DNA of 64,000 nucleotides, from positions 186,001 to 250,000 of the forward strand of contig JAPPFM010000059.1 in assembly GCA_028821605.1 (NCBI GenBank). The letters run 5' to 3'. The first letter of the stretch is position 1. The number at the start of each line of letters is the position of its first letter. The position numbers and the translations under genes are program-made. Below the pieces are notes generated by a model. That model saw only the letters and a list, made by a program, of their open reading frames with translations, did not search any database and was not told the origin of the DNA. This DNA is from Candidatus Poribacteria bacterium (GTDB lineage Bacteria; Poribacteria; WGA-4E; WGA-3G). Below are positions 54,099 to 63,552 of this stretch, piece by piece.

Positions 54099-54575
54099 TT
54101 TGAATGTTTCCTCTTTTTTTGTATTTTAACCCTGCCACCTTTTTATGCACATAGCACTCCACTGGAGAGCAGGTATTTGATTGCGCAGTTTTCTATAGAC
54201 ATAACACTCCGCTGGAGTGTGAAAAGCACCTGACCCCTGGCTTGAGTATATAAAATTCGTTAGGTAGCAAGTTAGGTTATTTTAACATCTTTTTGCGAAG
54301 TTTGTCAAAAGAAAAGGCTTCAGACTCAAAAACCGAAAACTATAGTAAAATCCGAAAATAAAACGACACTTTGGAAAACACAAAACACTTCACCACCGCT
54401 GGCGAGAGTGTTTTTGCTGGGGTGTTTCTTCATAGTAACCTCGCCCTTCCATAATGTCTAATTAATTGTAGGTTTTACTATAAATAGGCCTGCTCTGCAA
54501 CATTTCAGTTGTGTTATATTGGGAATCGTGCTAAACTGATAGGTATTAGAACTTCGTAGAGAGAGGCATCTATTC
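54099..54575. repeat. Intergenic region with palindromes and MITE
   Basis: No gene found. ACACTCCGCTGGAGTGT (54204-54220) is a perfect palindrome and a partial copy is at 54151-54170. A MITE spans 54341-54482. The gap separates a minus-strand protease from the plus-strand lipoprotein. Confidence 0.6.
54341..54482. mobile_element. MITE with TA-flanked terminal inverted repeats, 142 bp
   Basis: Left end TATAGTAAAATCC and right end GGTTTTACTATA are clear inverted repeats with TA at both outer ends. The interior closely matches 50588-50727. No coding capacity. Confidence 0.7.
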
Positions 54576-56831
54576 GTGCATATTATCAGACGATTGCGGA
54601 ACATAAAATACCTGATTGTGTTCATGTTTCTGCTTGTGTGGGGATGTGATTCACAGCAAACGAATCAGACCCGTCAATCCGAAACACAACAAGAGTCCCC
54701 CTCTGAAGCTACGGAACTTGTCACCCCGCCTCCACGTGCCGAAGACTGGCACATGTTCATGCACAACTTGGGCTTTTCTGGACTTAGTCCAGATACGAAC
54801 CTTACACCACCTCTGAAGTTGCTCTGGAAATTCAAGACAGGTGGACCCCTCTACGCCTCCCCAGTAATTGCGAACGGTATTTTGTATATCGGCTCAACTG
54901 ACGGCAAATTGTACGCCCTTGATGCAAAGCGGTGGGGTATTAAATGGGTTTTTGATGCAGGGGATACTATCCGCCATTCCGCGACGGTCTTGGGGAATCA
55001 GGTTTATTTCAATGCCCGGAATAACAAAGTCTACGCACTGGATACGGAAACAGGCGAAAAACTGTGGGAATTCAAAACAAAAAGCTGGATGGATGCGCCA
55101 CCAATCGTTTCTGACAATAAAGTTTATGTTGGGGCATTCCCGTCAAAAATCTATCTACTAAACGCAAGGACAGGCGAACTTGAAGCAATGCGTGAACGGA
55201 CAGTCCACATTCGTGGCATTGAATATGGGTGTGCCAAAGGCGTGTTCCGCCCTATTCTTCCAGAACACAATGCGAATCTGTGGCGGGGTCACACAGATGG
55301 GAGTGAGAGTTATCCTGTAACAGCAAATGGTATCGTCTATATCGGTGCACGAGATGGACAGCTGCACGCGTTCGACGTAACATCTAAGGCAGAAACTTGG
55401 GCGTATCAACTCGGCGGCTTTATAAGTGCTGCGCCTGCTATCTCTGATCGCATCCTCTACGCCGCATCTGGCGAGGGTAGCGTTTATGCGTTTACAAACG
55501 CAAGCGAGGTTACAAACCTCGTCAGCAAGAATCGCACAACAGATACTCGACCGCACGGTGTTGTAACGCATGACGCTGCCCCCGTTTACACCAGAAAAAA
55601 CGGGGTTACAAACCCCGCCAGCGAAGGATCTTCTGTACTGTTAGAACTCAACGATAGGGTGCACCTGCCGATCGTGCAAGTTTCGGATGGATGGTATGAG
55701 ATTGAACTCCCGAACGGTGTTCGCGGATGGATGGACAAATTCGCCTTCGGGGAGTTTGAAGAAACAGATGGAATCATGTTCAATACGAATTTCTGTCGCA
55801 GTGAAGACCAGTCAACTGTGGCACCGCGTCCGGTGCAATTGATTGAAGGTGCGGAATTCCCACGTTGGAGTCCTGATGGAGAGTTTATCGCATTTTTGAG
55901 AAGGGCAGACCTTGGCAGCAGGTATTGGCGCGCGAATGAATTGTGGATTATGGATCGGAAAGGAGAGCGAGCGCGAAAACTCTATACTGGCCAGTTTTAC
56001 AATCCATACATTTCTTGGTCGCTTGATAGTAGACTTTTGGCGTTTGAGGTTGACGAAAATGGCGAGCGGTATATCTATACAGTGGATTGGAAGTTTGGAC
56101 GGATTAGACAATTGGCTCGTGGAGATGGACCCGCCTTCTCACCTACGTCCAACCGTTTGGTGTTCAGAAGACGCGACTTCTCTCTAACTGGGGGGTTGGA
56201 TGTCGTCTATCGAATCAACAGCGATAGCAGTGGTTTGGGTGCTATTGCCCGTGTCCCAATTGAACATCCCAAGCGTTCTTATACCTATCTATCTGCGCCG
56301 TCTTGGGCACCTGATGGCACCCGCGTCGCTTTCGGCGTGAACAACTCAAAATACGTCGGTGTTCGTATCCAAGATATAGAGGGGCAACGCATAACAGAGA
56401 TTCAGACGCAGCATCAACAAGTACATCAACTGAACTGGTCAGCAGATGGAACGCAGCTGGCTTATGTCTTGTCCGGTGGTAACCGTCCCGGTCAGTTGGT
56501 CGACAAGCAGCTGCACCTGTCAGAAACGGTGTCAACTTTAACACAGAGCCAAATCCTAAAACATACGTCCCCATCGTGGTCACCGACAGGTAAACGACTG
56601 GCATATTTGGAACGTGAGGACTGCGTAGGCATCCGTTGGAAGGTATGGGTCTACGACCTTGACAGTGGTAAGAAATTCCCTATTGCTCGCACACCAATGA
56701 AACTAACATCTGTCGTCTGGATGCCTGACGGTAAACATCTTTGCCTGTGGCAAACGTCGGATTACTTGCGCGATAACGCGTATAAACCTGCCCTGACGAA
56801 AGGGTGGATTGTGCCTGTTGACCTCCGCTAA
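54576..56831 (+). CDS. Lipoprotein with PQQ propeller, SH3-like and TolB-like propeller
   Basis: 751 residues, GTG start with GAGAGG upstream. Lipobox LVWGC near residue 24. Residues about 70-310 are PQQ-like propeller blades (GSTDGKLYALDAKRWGIKWVF, here GKLYALDAKRWGIKW; DGQLHAFDVTSKAETW). About 330-395 is an SH3-like domain (WYEIELPNGVRGWMDKFAF). About 410-750 is a TolB/PD40 propeller (EFPRWSPDGEFIAFLRR, SWAPDGTRVAFGV). Two repeat-derived inserts, ASEVTNLVSK (309-318) and NGVTNPASE (342-350), interrupt the join and the SH3 region. Probably a periplasmic scaffold. Confidence 0.82.
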   Translation: MHIIRRLRNIKYLIVFMFLLVWGCDSQQTNQTRQSETQQESPSEATELVTPPPRAEDWHMFMHNLGFSGLSPDTNLTPPLKLLWKFKTGGPLYASPVIANGILYIGSTDGKLYALDAKRWGIKWVFDAGDTIRHSATVLGNQVYFNARNNKVYALDTETGEKLWEFKTKSWMDAPPIVSDNKVYVGAFPSKIYLLNARTGELEAMRERTVHIRGIEYGCAKGVFRPILPEHNANLWRGHTDGSESYPVTANGIVYIGARDGQLHAFDVTSKAETWAYQLGGFISAAPAISDRILYAASGEGSVYAFTNASEVTNLVSKNRTTDTRPHGVVTHDAAPVYTRKNGVTNPASEGSSVLLELNDRVHLPIVQVSDGWYEIELPNGVRGWMDKFAFGEFEETDGIMFNTNFCRSEDQSTVAPRPVQLIEGAEFPRWSPDGEFIAFLRRADLGSRYWRANELWIMDRKGERARKLYTGQFYNPYISWSLDSRLLAFEVDENGERYIYTVDWKFGRIRQLARGDGPAFSPTSNRLVFRRRDFSLTGGLDVVYRINSDSSGLGAIARVPIEHPKRSYTYLSAPSWAPDGTRVAFGVNNSKYVGVRIQDIEGQRITEIQTQHQQVHQLNWSADGTQLAYVLSGGNRPGQLVDKQLHLSETVSTLTQSQILKHTSPSWSPTGKRLAYLEREDCVGIRWKVWVYDLDSGKKFPIARTPMKLTSVVWMPDGKHLCLWQTSDYLRDNAYKPALTKGWIVPVDLR

Positions 56832-57997
56832 AACGCCGTTTCAAACAGCGCGACCATATCCGCTTCCGTACATTCCCTCGGATTGAATTTGTGGCAGTGA
56901 TCGAGCATTGCGTCCGCTCCGAGTTTCGGAATCTTCTTTCGATCCAAGCCAGCAGCTCCGAGACCGGTGGGCATATTCAGTTCTATATTGTATGCCTTGA
57001 TTTTATCAATGGCAGCATGCCCCGCTCCATTGATATCCATGTCACTCGTATCTATCCCTAAAGCACGAGCAATCTCGGCGTATTTCTCTCTCGCATGAGA
57101 AAAGTTGAATTCCATAACAGGCGGAAGGAGAATCGCGTTCGCTACGCCGTGCGGGATAGGAGCATCCGTGGAGAGTTGATGCGCCAGAGAATGAACCGCG
57201 CCGAGTCCCTTCTGGAACGAAAACGCTGCCATACAGGATCCCAAGAGCATCTCGCCGCGCGCTGCTACATCACTACCGTCGTGGTAGACCTTTTGGATAT
57301 TTGAACTCAGCATTCTGAGTGCCTGCAATGCAACCCCCTCAGCGATAGGGTGATACTTCGTCGCGACGTACGCCTCAATACCGTGCGTAATAGCATCCAT
57401 ACCCGTTGCAGCGGTGAGCGCAGGGGGCATGCCGAGTGTTAGCCCCGGATCCAGAAGTGCGATGTTTGACATGTTGAACGGTGTAACGATTGCCCGCTTG
57501 CGCCATCGATCGGTCGTGTTTAAAGATGTATCCGTAATAATCGAACCCTGTGAGACTTCACTGCCGGTGCCAGCCGTTGTCGGGACACAGATGAGGGGTG
57601 GCATATCCTCACGAATGCGTTCAAGTCCACCGACATCAGCGTAATATGGTTCCAAAGGCGGGGCATGGGTTGTCAAGAAACGTATGGCTTTAGCGGCATC
57701 CATCACACTCCCGCCACCCACAGCAATAACCACATCACACACTTCGGCCTTGTAGGCTTCCACACCGTCTGCGATGCTGATGTCCGTCGGATTCGGTTCA
57801 ATATCTGAATATGTAGTGTGCGATAAACCGACTGCGTCTAAAGCATTTATCGCTTTCGCAAGAATACCGGCATTAATAACACCAGCATCGCTTACCAAGA
57901 GTGGTTTTTTGCCATCAAACGCTCTGACATGTTCACCTAAGTTTTGGATGGTGCCATCGCCAAACTCAATTCGCGGGGGTAAAAAGTAGTTGTGCAT
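56828..57997 (-). CDS. Iron-containing alcohol dehydrogenase
   Basis: 389 residues. NAD-binding AVGGGSVMDAAKAIRF; metal ligands Asp/His in ATGMDAITHGIEAYVA and His in SLAHQLSTDAPIPHGVANAI. Oxidises or reduces a primary alcohol/aldehyde; substrate not fixed. Convergent with the lipoprotein gene, overlapping by four bases. No good ribosome site before ATG 57997. Confidence 0.92.
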   Translation of the reverse strand: MHNYFLPPRIEFGDGTIQNLGEHVRAFDGKKPLLVSDAGVINAGILAKAINALDAVGLSHTTYSDIEPNPTDISIADGVEAYKAEVCDVVIAVGGGSVMDAAKAIRFLTTHAPPLEPYYADVGGLERIREDMPPLICVPTTAGTGSEVSQGSIITDTSLNTTDRWRKRAIVTPFNMSNIALLDPGLTLGMPPALTAATGMDAITHGIEAYVATKYHPIAEGVALQALRMLSSNIQKVYHDGSDVAARGEMLLGSCMAAFSFQKGLGAVHSLAHQLSTDAPIPHGVANAILLPPVMEFNFSHAREKYAEIARALGIDTSDMDINGAGHAAIDKIKAYNIELNMPTGLGAAGLDRKKIPKLGADAMLDHCHKFNPRECTEADMVALFETAF

Positions 57998-58020
57998 TTG
58001 AAATTTTTTGCATAAAGGTA

Positions 58021-58044
58021 GCGCGAGGCGGTAAGACCTCGCGC
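58021..58044. other. Hairpin between dehydrogenase and LamG genes
   Basis: GCGCGAGG and CCTCGCGC form a perfect 8-bp stem around a short loop. It may terminate transcription or stabilise a 3' end; no T-run on either side. Confidence 0.5.
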
Positions 58045-58070
58045 GACAAGTTATTAACAGTTTTCAAAAC

Positions 58071-58793
58071 CTATTTCACAGATTTCAGGTTCGCCCAAGT
58101 TGTTGCGAGTTTGCTCCGCGCATCAACTGGCAAAGACGGACCATCAGGTCCGTAAACAAGGACATCGTCATACTTCGCAACTGTGCTCCACGTCGCTAAA
58201 CCGACTCTCCCAACACCGTTTTCGGTGTCATCGTCCACCTTCGCGACCTCTTCATCATTGAGGAAGAGCGTGTAACTACCGGGTTCATTGATAATCTTGA
58301 TGCTATACCAATCTTTTTCATCGATAGTGTGATTGCTATTAGCACCGCCTTTACCACCCCACGATTCAACCTGTGAGCGTGTGTTTCCCCAACCACCAAG
58401 GTTCCACCAGTACTCCAACGAGGGTTTAAGTTTCTCCATACGCGGTGGATGGTCTTCAAGAGCCTGTCCGCGGGGCTGCATTAAGCCTTGGCACCGGAAC
58501 ATAATCAGGAAGCCCTCAGCACCGCTGATCTTGCTGCCTCTCACCTCGAAAGTGTAATCATTCCATTTGTCATCCCAGAATTCGTCAGCGACGACACTCA
58601 TACAGTTGGGGGTATTTTGGAGTTGATGGTATTCATCAGCCTTGAGTTCCCATTCTCCAAAAAGGGGCACCCATTTCTTTTCGGATTCTTTCGGATCATC
58701 GAAATTATCCTCAAAATAGGTTTGCGACATCGCAAGCGCGGCGATGCCGAGCGTGATTGTACAAACAGTAATGAACATATTACGTCTGTTCAT
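58071..58793 (-). CDS. Secreted LamG/DUF1080-like domain protein
   Basis: 240 residues with a signal peptide ending near LAMSQ. A single lectin/glucanase-like beta-sandwich is suggested by FEDNFDDP, the GEWELKADEYHQLQ strand, VESWGGKGGANSN and the typical end DDTENGVGRVGLATWSTVAKYDDV. The fold occurs in glycan-binding and glycoside-processing proteins; no catalytic residues are evident. GGAGA precedes the ATG. It lies 57 nt downstream of the DUF1549 lipoprotein gene on the same strand, probably one unit. Confidence 0.8.
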   Translation of the reverse strand: MNRRNMFITVCTITLGIAALAMSQTYFEDNFDDPKESEKKWVPLFGEWELKADEYHQLQNTPNCMSVVADEFWDDKWNDYTFEVRGSKISGAEGFLIMFRCQGLMQPRGQALEDHPPRMEKLKPSLEYWWNLGGWGNTRSQVESWGGKGGANSNHTIDEKDWYSIKIINEPGSYTLFLNDEEVAKVDDDTENGVGRVGLATWSTVAKYDDVLVYGPDGPSLPVDARSKLATTWANLKSVK

Positions 58794-58850
58794 AATAGTA
58801 TTCTCCTATTACTTGTATTTCGTGTTGCATAGCCTGTTAGGCTGTGCAAA

Positions 58851-60503
58851 CTAATGATTGAGCGAAAATTCGGCTGAATTGAGTAAGACCCAATAGAGGT
58901 CTTCATAAGCCAAGTCTTTGTTACGATAGAGACTGCGTTCCATATAGCGTTGAAAATAGGTTTTTTCTTGAGTCGTTGGCAATCGAGAGAGGACATTGAG
59001 ATAGATATACTCCAATCGGTCTGCGGGTTCGCGCCATTTTTCCAAGACGTAGTTTATAAAGCTGCCGCGTTCTTCGTGACTTGCACTATTGTTCACCATG
59101 TCTCCGTTAATCATCATAAGTGCTTGTAGCACGGTGCCGTTGAAGGCTTCGATCTCTTCCATCTCGCCGTTATCAAGGAGAAAAAGAAACTTTTGGAGAT
59201 GTTCGCGTTTCTTTTCTTCAAGCGAGCGTAGCATTCCCCTTCGGTCTTCGCCCCCTTGCTTCTTGATACCTTCCATTTTAACCTGTTGTAGCCTTTCAAA
59301 ACCGGTAGCTTGCAGGAGCGAATAGAAAAACTGTTCAGCCGTTAGCGGTTTGACATAAGCATGCGAGTAATAGCGTTCGTCATCCTCATTACTTTTATTC
59401 GTTTGCGATGTGCGTTGATACGTCTCTGAATTCAGGATTGTTCGCATCAAGTGTTGTAAATCGTAGTCATGGATCACGAAATCATTTGCGAGCCACTTCA
59501 GGAGTTCAGGATTCGTAGCTTGGTTTTCTTCTCCGAACCCATCAACGGGTTCAACAAAAGCACGTCCCATAAAGCGTTTCCAAATCCGATTCACGAGTGC
59601 CTGACTAAAATACGGATTTGATTTATCGGTCATCCATTGTGCGAGTGCTTCGCGCTTTTTAAGGCGTGAACCCTTGTATTCCGTTCCATCCAAAAAGTGT
59701 GGGCGGACATGCTTCTCAAGGTCTCTCACCCAAATCGAATCTTCGGGTTTGTTGGTAAGAAGGAAATTGTCGATTCTTCTCTCATTACCAACCATATCCA
59801 TACTTTCAATGAATCCTTTCCGCTCACTTTCAATGCCAGTGAAGAAGGCAGCTACGCCAAAGAAATCCTCTTGGCTCCATACTTCTGTCTTATGATCGTG
59901 GCATTCTGCACACTGCATAGGGATCCCTAAAAAGAGTCGGGAGGCATGTGAAGTCAGAGAAACAGGCGAACGCTCGTAACGCAAGATATAATTTCCCGCA
60001 CCGTTGTCCCGTAATTCCCCATCGGCGGCGATAAGCTCCTGAACAAACTGATTGTACGGCATATTTTTTGCCAAAGCATCCCGGACCCAAAGTCTTAATC
60101 CGAGGCGTTGACTGTCGCCATCCCCGCGTCTACCGATCAACCAATTCACCCATAACTCGGTCCAGTAATCAAGATAGTCTTCACTGTCAAGCAGCTCCTC
60201 AATTCTTTTCTGGCGTTTGGTTGAGGAACCGTCCTTGAGAAAGTCTAAGACCTCTTCGGGTGTCGGAATTCTGCCAGTCATATCAAGATGGACGCGACGC
60301 AAAAACTCTGTATCCTCGGATACCTTTGAGGGTTGAATCCCTTCTCTTTTAAGCACCGCATTGATATGCCGGTCCAGGTGCTTCGTGCTTGACGAAACCT
60401 GTCGCGTCGGTGTGACCGTAGTTTTCGTGCAACCGAACGTCAAAAGGGTAAAAATAAGGAGGATAAGGGGGTAAAGAATGGGCATTCCAAAAAAGGTTTT
60501 CAC
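58851..60503 (-). CDS. DUF1549/DUF1553 lipoprotein
   Basis: 550 residues, GTG start with GGGAG upstream. Lipobox LTFGC near residue 25. DUF1549 comes first (VHLDMTGRIPTPEEVLDFL) with the heme-like CxxCH text CAECHDHKTEVW, and DUF1553 second (NRIWKRFMGRAFVEPVDGFG). These paired domains are common in planctomycete-like bacteria as surface or cell-envelope proteins of unknown role. A usual partner (DUF1501) is absent. Confidence 0.85.
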   Translation of the reverse strand: MKTFFGMPILYPLILLIFTLLTFGCTKTTVTPTRQVSSSTKHLDRHINAVLKREGIQPSKVSEDTEFLRRVHLDMTGRIPTPEEVLDFLKDGSSTKRQKRIEELLDSEDYLDYWTELWVNWLIGRRGDGDSQRLGLRLWVRDALAKNMPYNQFVQELIAADGELRDNGAGNYILRYERSPVSLTSHASRLFLGIPMQCAECHDHKTEVWSQEDFFGVAAFFTGIESERKGFIESMDMVGNERRIDNFLLTNKPEDSIWVRDLEKHVRPHFLDGTEYKGSRLKKREALAQWMTDKSNPYFSQALVNRIWKRFMGRAFVEPVDGFGEENQATNPELLKWLANDFVIHDYDLQHLMRTILNSETYQRTSQTNKSNEDDERYYSHAYVKPLTAEQFFYSLLQATGFERLQQVKMEGIKKQGGEDRRGMLRSLEEKKREHLQKFLFLLDNGEMEEIEAFNGTVLQALMMINGDMVNNSASHEERGSFINYVLEKWREPADRLEYIYLNVLSRLPTTQEKTYFQRYMERSLYRNKDLAYEDLYWVLLNSAEFSLNH

Positions 60504-60676
60504 AACAAAGAATCTCCCAACTTAGCGTTTAATTAGGTTGGGCCAGTATGCAAATAAAGCATAATGCGTAGGTAGTTTAATTTTAACCCAATCACTCACA
60601 AGACATCAAGGAAAATTGCCAAAGCCATGAAGACACAAGTCGGAGATTGAACAAAAGGATCGTCAAAAAACGGATA

Positions 60677-61729
60677 TTAAGTCCATCGAACGCCTGTCGG
60701 AATGATACCAACATCTTCACCACGACGCATCGCTTCAGCGGCATCAAGGATACTTGCCAAGTCGTGTTGCGGTTCATAGTCCAACAGCGTTTTGATTTTG
60801 CTTAAATCAAATTCAAAATGGAGGGGTTGCGGAAGTTGCACATCGACAAAATCCTTATGGTAGCGTTCAGATAGGTATGGAGCGACCTCTTCATGTTTAA
60901 AGACACCATTTCCACCGAGCGTGAATTCTTCGCCGACAGCGGCATCCTTTTCGATCCCTAAAACTAACCCTTGCACAATATCCCGAACATCGGTGAAATG
61001 CTCTTTATAGGGTTGTCCGTTAGGATTGCGTTTGAGTATAAACTTTTCTTGCCCATCCCAAAGGCGTTTGATGGTCTCTGCAGTCTCTAATTCAGTGGGA
61101 TCGTCGCCTTTATAATTCTTGTATCGGTTATAGATAGGACTAAAAACAAACTGTTTTGGCAAATCGTCTTCGTTGAGAAATTCGCTCGGTTCAATGACAG
61201 TTGTGAATCGGAAGACTGTGGAAGGCACACCGTATTGGTGATGATAGGTCATACACAACTCCTCACCAATCCATTTAGTAAGGAAATAGGGCATGTGATG
61301 GTATTTGGCGACCATGTCCTCGGTAATTAGTTCATCGAAAAACCGACCTTTCTCGGTAAGTTCCCAATAAATTGCCTCGGTACAGGCATAGACAAGGCGA
61401 TGGATATTCGGATTGAACTCGCGGATACACTCTAAAATATTGAGCGTTCCCATGCCGTTGATTGCCAAGTATTGGCGGTTATCAAAGGGACCCCCAAACG
61501 CTGCAGCGATATGATAAATGGCATCTACCCCATCAACGGCTTTCTTGACATCCTCGTATTCGCGCAGGTCTCCGAGGACAGTCTCTACACGCTCAGCACC
61601 ATCCCATCTTCCGACACGATTGACATCCCCCGGATAAACAAAACTGCGGATATCATGCCCTTTTTCTAACAATCTTTTGACGAGATTTGATCCGATACGA
61701 CCCGTACCACCTGTAACTAATATTTTCAT
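60677..61729 (-). CDS. NAD-dependent epimerase/dehydratase (extended SDR)
   Basis: 350 residues. NAD motif TGGTGRIGSNLVKRL at the N terminus and catalytic pair Tyr/Lys in MPYFLTKWIGEEL. Substrate unknown, probably a nucleotide-sugar or related hydroxy compound. Leader CCGCAAGGTAAATTAAAAAT lies directly before ATG, one of the six start-anchored copies. It is 170 nt upstream of the DUF1549 lipoprotein gene. Confidence 0.9.
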   Translation of the reverse strand: MKILVTGGTGRIGSNLVKRLLEKGHDIRSFVYPGDVNRVGRWDGAERVETVLGDLREYEDVKKAVDGVDAIYHIAAAFGGPFDNRQYLAINGMGTLNILECIREFNPNIHRLVYACTEAIYWELTEKGRFFDELITEDMVAKYHHMPYFLTKWIGEELCMTYHHQYGVPSTVFRFTTVIEPSEFLNEDDLPKQFVFSPIYNRYKNYKGDDPTELETAETIKRLWDGQEKFILKRNPNGQPYKEHFTDVRDIVQGLVLGIEKDAAVGEEFTLGGNGVFKHEEVAPYLSERYHKDFVDVQLPQPLHFEFDLSKIKTLLDYEPQHDLASILDAAEAMRRGEDVGIIPTGVRWT

Positions 61730-61870
61730 ATTTTTAATTTACCTTGCGGAATGATAAGCGTAGTTTCATGTTTGATGTCCCTTGGCATAGAGCCAGCGCG
61801 GCACGTTGTTTGCGCTTACGTTTTCGTGGACATTTTTCTAATTCTCTTTTACAAACTTTCCAAGAGTAGC

Positions 61871-63499
61871 CTAAAAAGTAACCGCATACCCATCGGTTCT
61901 CGGATCGGAACCACCGATGAGTGCACCAGATTCAGGATGAACCATAATCGCCTGAGCGCTCCCCGGACCACCCCAATCTCCAACGAGTTGAAGCGCATGT
62001 CCTTTCTCCGCTAACCCCTCCTGTGTATCGGAAGCGAATCGGGTTTCTAACTGGAGATCATTGGAACAAGTGTGTGGAATAGTAGATTCCATCGGGTTCT
62101 GTAAACTGCGCCACCGTGGTGCGGAGACTGCTTCTTGTGGTGTCATTCCGAAGTCAACAATATGCGTAACGAGCTGCAGGTTCGTCTGGACCTGTGTATC
62201 TGCCCCAGGTGTACCACACGCTAAGAAGGGGTGACCGTCTTTTGTAACAATAACAGGATTCATGGTGTGGCGGACACGTTTGCCCGGCATCAAACAGTTC
62301 GGATGCTCCTCTTCCAGATGCCAATAGGTCATACGATTGTTCAAAAGGACACCTGTGTCACCCGCGACTAAACTGGAACCGAACCCCGATTGGATACTCT
62401 GCAGTACACAGACAAGGTTGCCCGCGCGATCCGCGGTGCAGAAACAGGTTGTATCTTCGTATGCTTCTGGACCACCAGCAGGGACATCAAAAGCTGCCTT
62501 ATTCAAGTCAATACGTTCTGCTTGTTCAGCAGCGTAGGATTTGGATAACATCCCCTCTATCGGAACATCCACCCACTCTGGATCTGCCATATATTTTTCC
62601 CGATCGGCGAACGCAAGCTTTTTTGCCTCAACCATCAGATGAACACTTTCAGTGGTATTGCATCCCAAACTTTGCAAATCAAATAGCTCAACCATGTTCA
62701 ATTCTTGAAGCAAGATATGTCCGCTTGAATTGGGTGGCATCTCATAGACTTCGTAACCGCGGTAATTGACATGTATAGGGTCATTCCAGTGTGCGTGGTA
62801 GTTAGCGAGGTCTTCGGCAGTCAAGAGTCCATCGTGGGTGCGGCTGAACTCTCCAATAGTCTTCGCAATCTCGCCTTTATAGAATATATCTCTGCCATGT
62901 TTTGCTATCTTTCGGAGTGTGGTACCGAGGTTAGGGTTGGCGATGAACTGACCAGCGGGGATTGGTTCACCATCGTTTGTGAAAATGGCACGACTGTCCG
63001 GTTCAGCGGCGAAACGTTCGTTTTCGCCTCTAAGTCCACCAGCAAGTCTATGACTCACAGGAAATCCGTCTTCACAGAGCGAAATTGCTGGCGCGAAAAC
63101 GTCCTCTAATTTGAGTGCACCGTAGCGTTCGTGTGCGAGAAGCCATGCGTCAACGATCCCCGGCACCGAAACACTCCGTATGCCTTTCATCGGGATTCCA
63201 CCGTCTTTAATGTAGGTTTCCCGTGTCGCAGCACGCGGTGCGGGCCCAGTTCCATTTACCGCCTCGACCTTCCCGGTTTCCGCCCAATAGATGAGAATAA
63301 ACCCGTCGCCGCCGAGTCCAGAGCCAGCAGGTTCAACCATACCGAGAGCGACAGCGGTTGCGATGGCAGCATCAACGGCGTTGCCGCCTGCCATCATTGT
63401 CTGAATGCCTGCTTGTGAGGCGAGTACGTGTCCAGAGGTAACCATTCCGTTCCTGCCCATCACAGAGGGACGGAACGCTGAGCCGTGTGGAGATTGCAT
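61871..63499 (-). CDS. ggt: Gamma-glutamyltransferase family protein
   Basis: 542 residues. MVTSGHVLASQAGIQTMMAG and GSGLGGDGFILIYW are the N-terminal hallmarks. The self-cleavage/nucleophile Thr is in YEDTTCFCTAD; GVLLNNRMTYW completes the site. No signal peptide is visible, so it may be cytoplasmic or a relative of acylases. The leader is the start-anchored motif (ACTGCAAGGAAAATTAAAAA). Confidence 0.88.
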   Translation of the reverse strand: MQSPHGSAFRPSVMGRNGMVTSGHVLASQAGIQTMMAGGNAVDAAIATAVALGMVEPAGSGLGGDGFILIYWAETGKVEAVNGTGPAPRAATRETYIKDGGIPMKGIRSVSVPGIVDAWLLAHERYGALKLEDVFAPAISLCEDGFPVSHRLAGGLRGENERFAAEPDSRAIFTNDGEPIPAGQFIANPNLGTTLRKIAKHGRDIFYKGEIAKTIGEFSRTHDGLLTAEDLANYHAHWNDPIHVNYRGYEVYEMPPNSSGHILLQELNMVELFDLQSLGCNTTESVHLMVEAKKLAFADREKYMADPEWVDVPIEGMLSKSYAAEQAERIDLNKAAFDVPAGGPEAYEDTTCFCTADRAGNLVCVLQSIQSGFGSSLVAGDTGVLLNNRMTYWHLEEEHPNCLMPGKRVRHTMNPVIVTKDGHPFLACGTPGADTQVQTNLQLVTHIVDFGMTPQEAVSAPRWRSLQNPMESTIPHTCSNDLQLETRFASDTQEGLAEKGHALQLVGDWGGPGSAQAIMVHPESGALIGGSDPRTDGYAVTF

Positions 63500-63552
63500 T
63501 TTTTAATTTTCCTTGCAGTTCGTTCAGATAGGTTTGACTTTCGTCTTTATCA

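Noticed and set aside
59880-59930. c-type cytochrome from the CAECH motif
   Set aside because: The motif is the usual one of DUF1549 proteins; no surrounding cytochrome fold is visible, so heme binding remains only possible.
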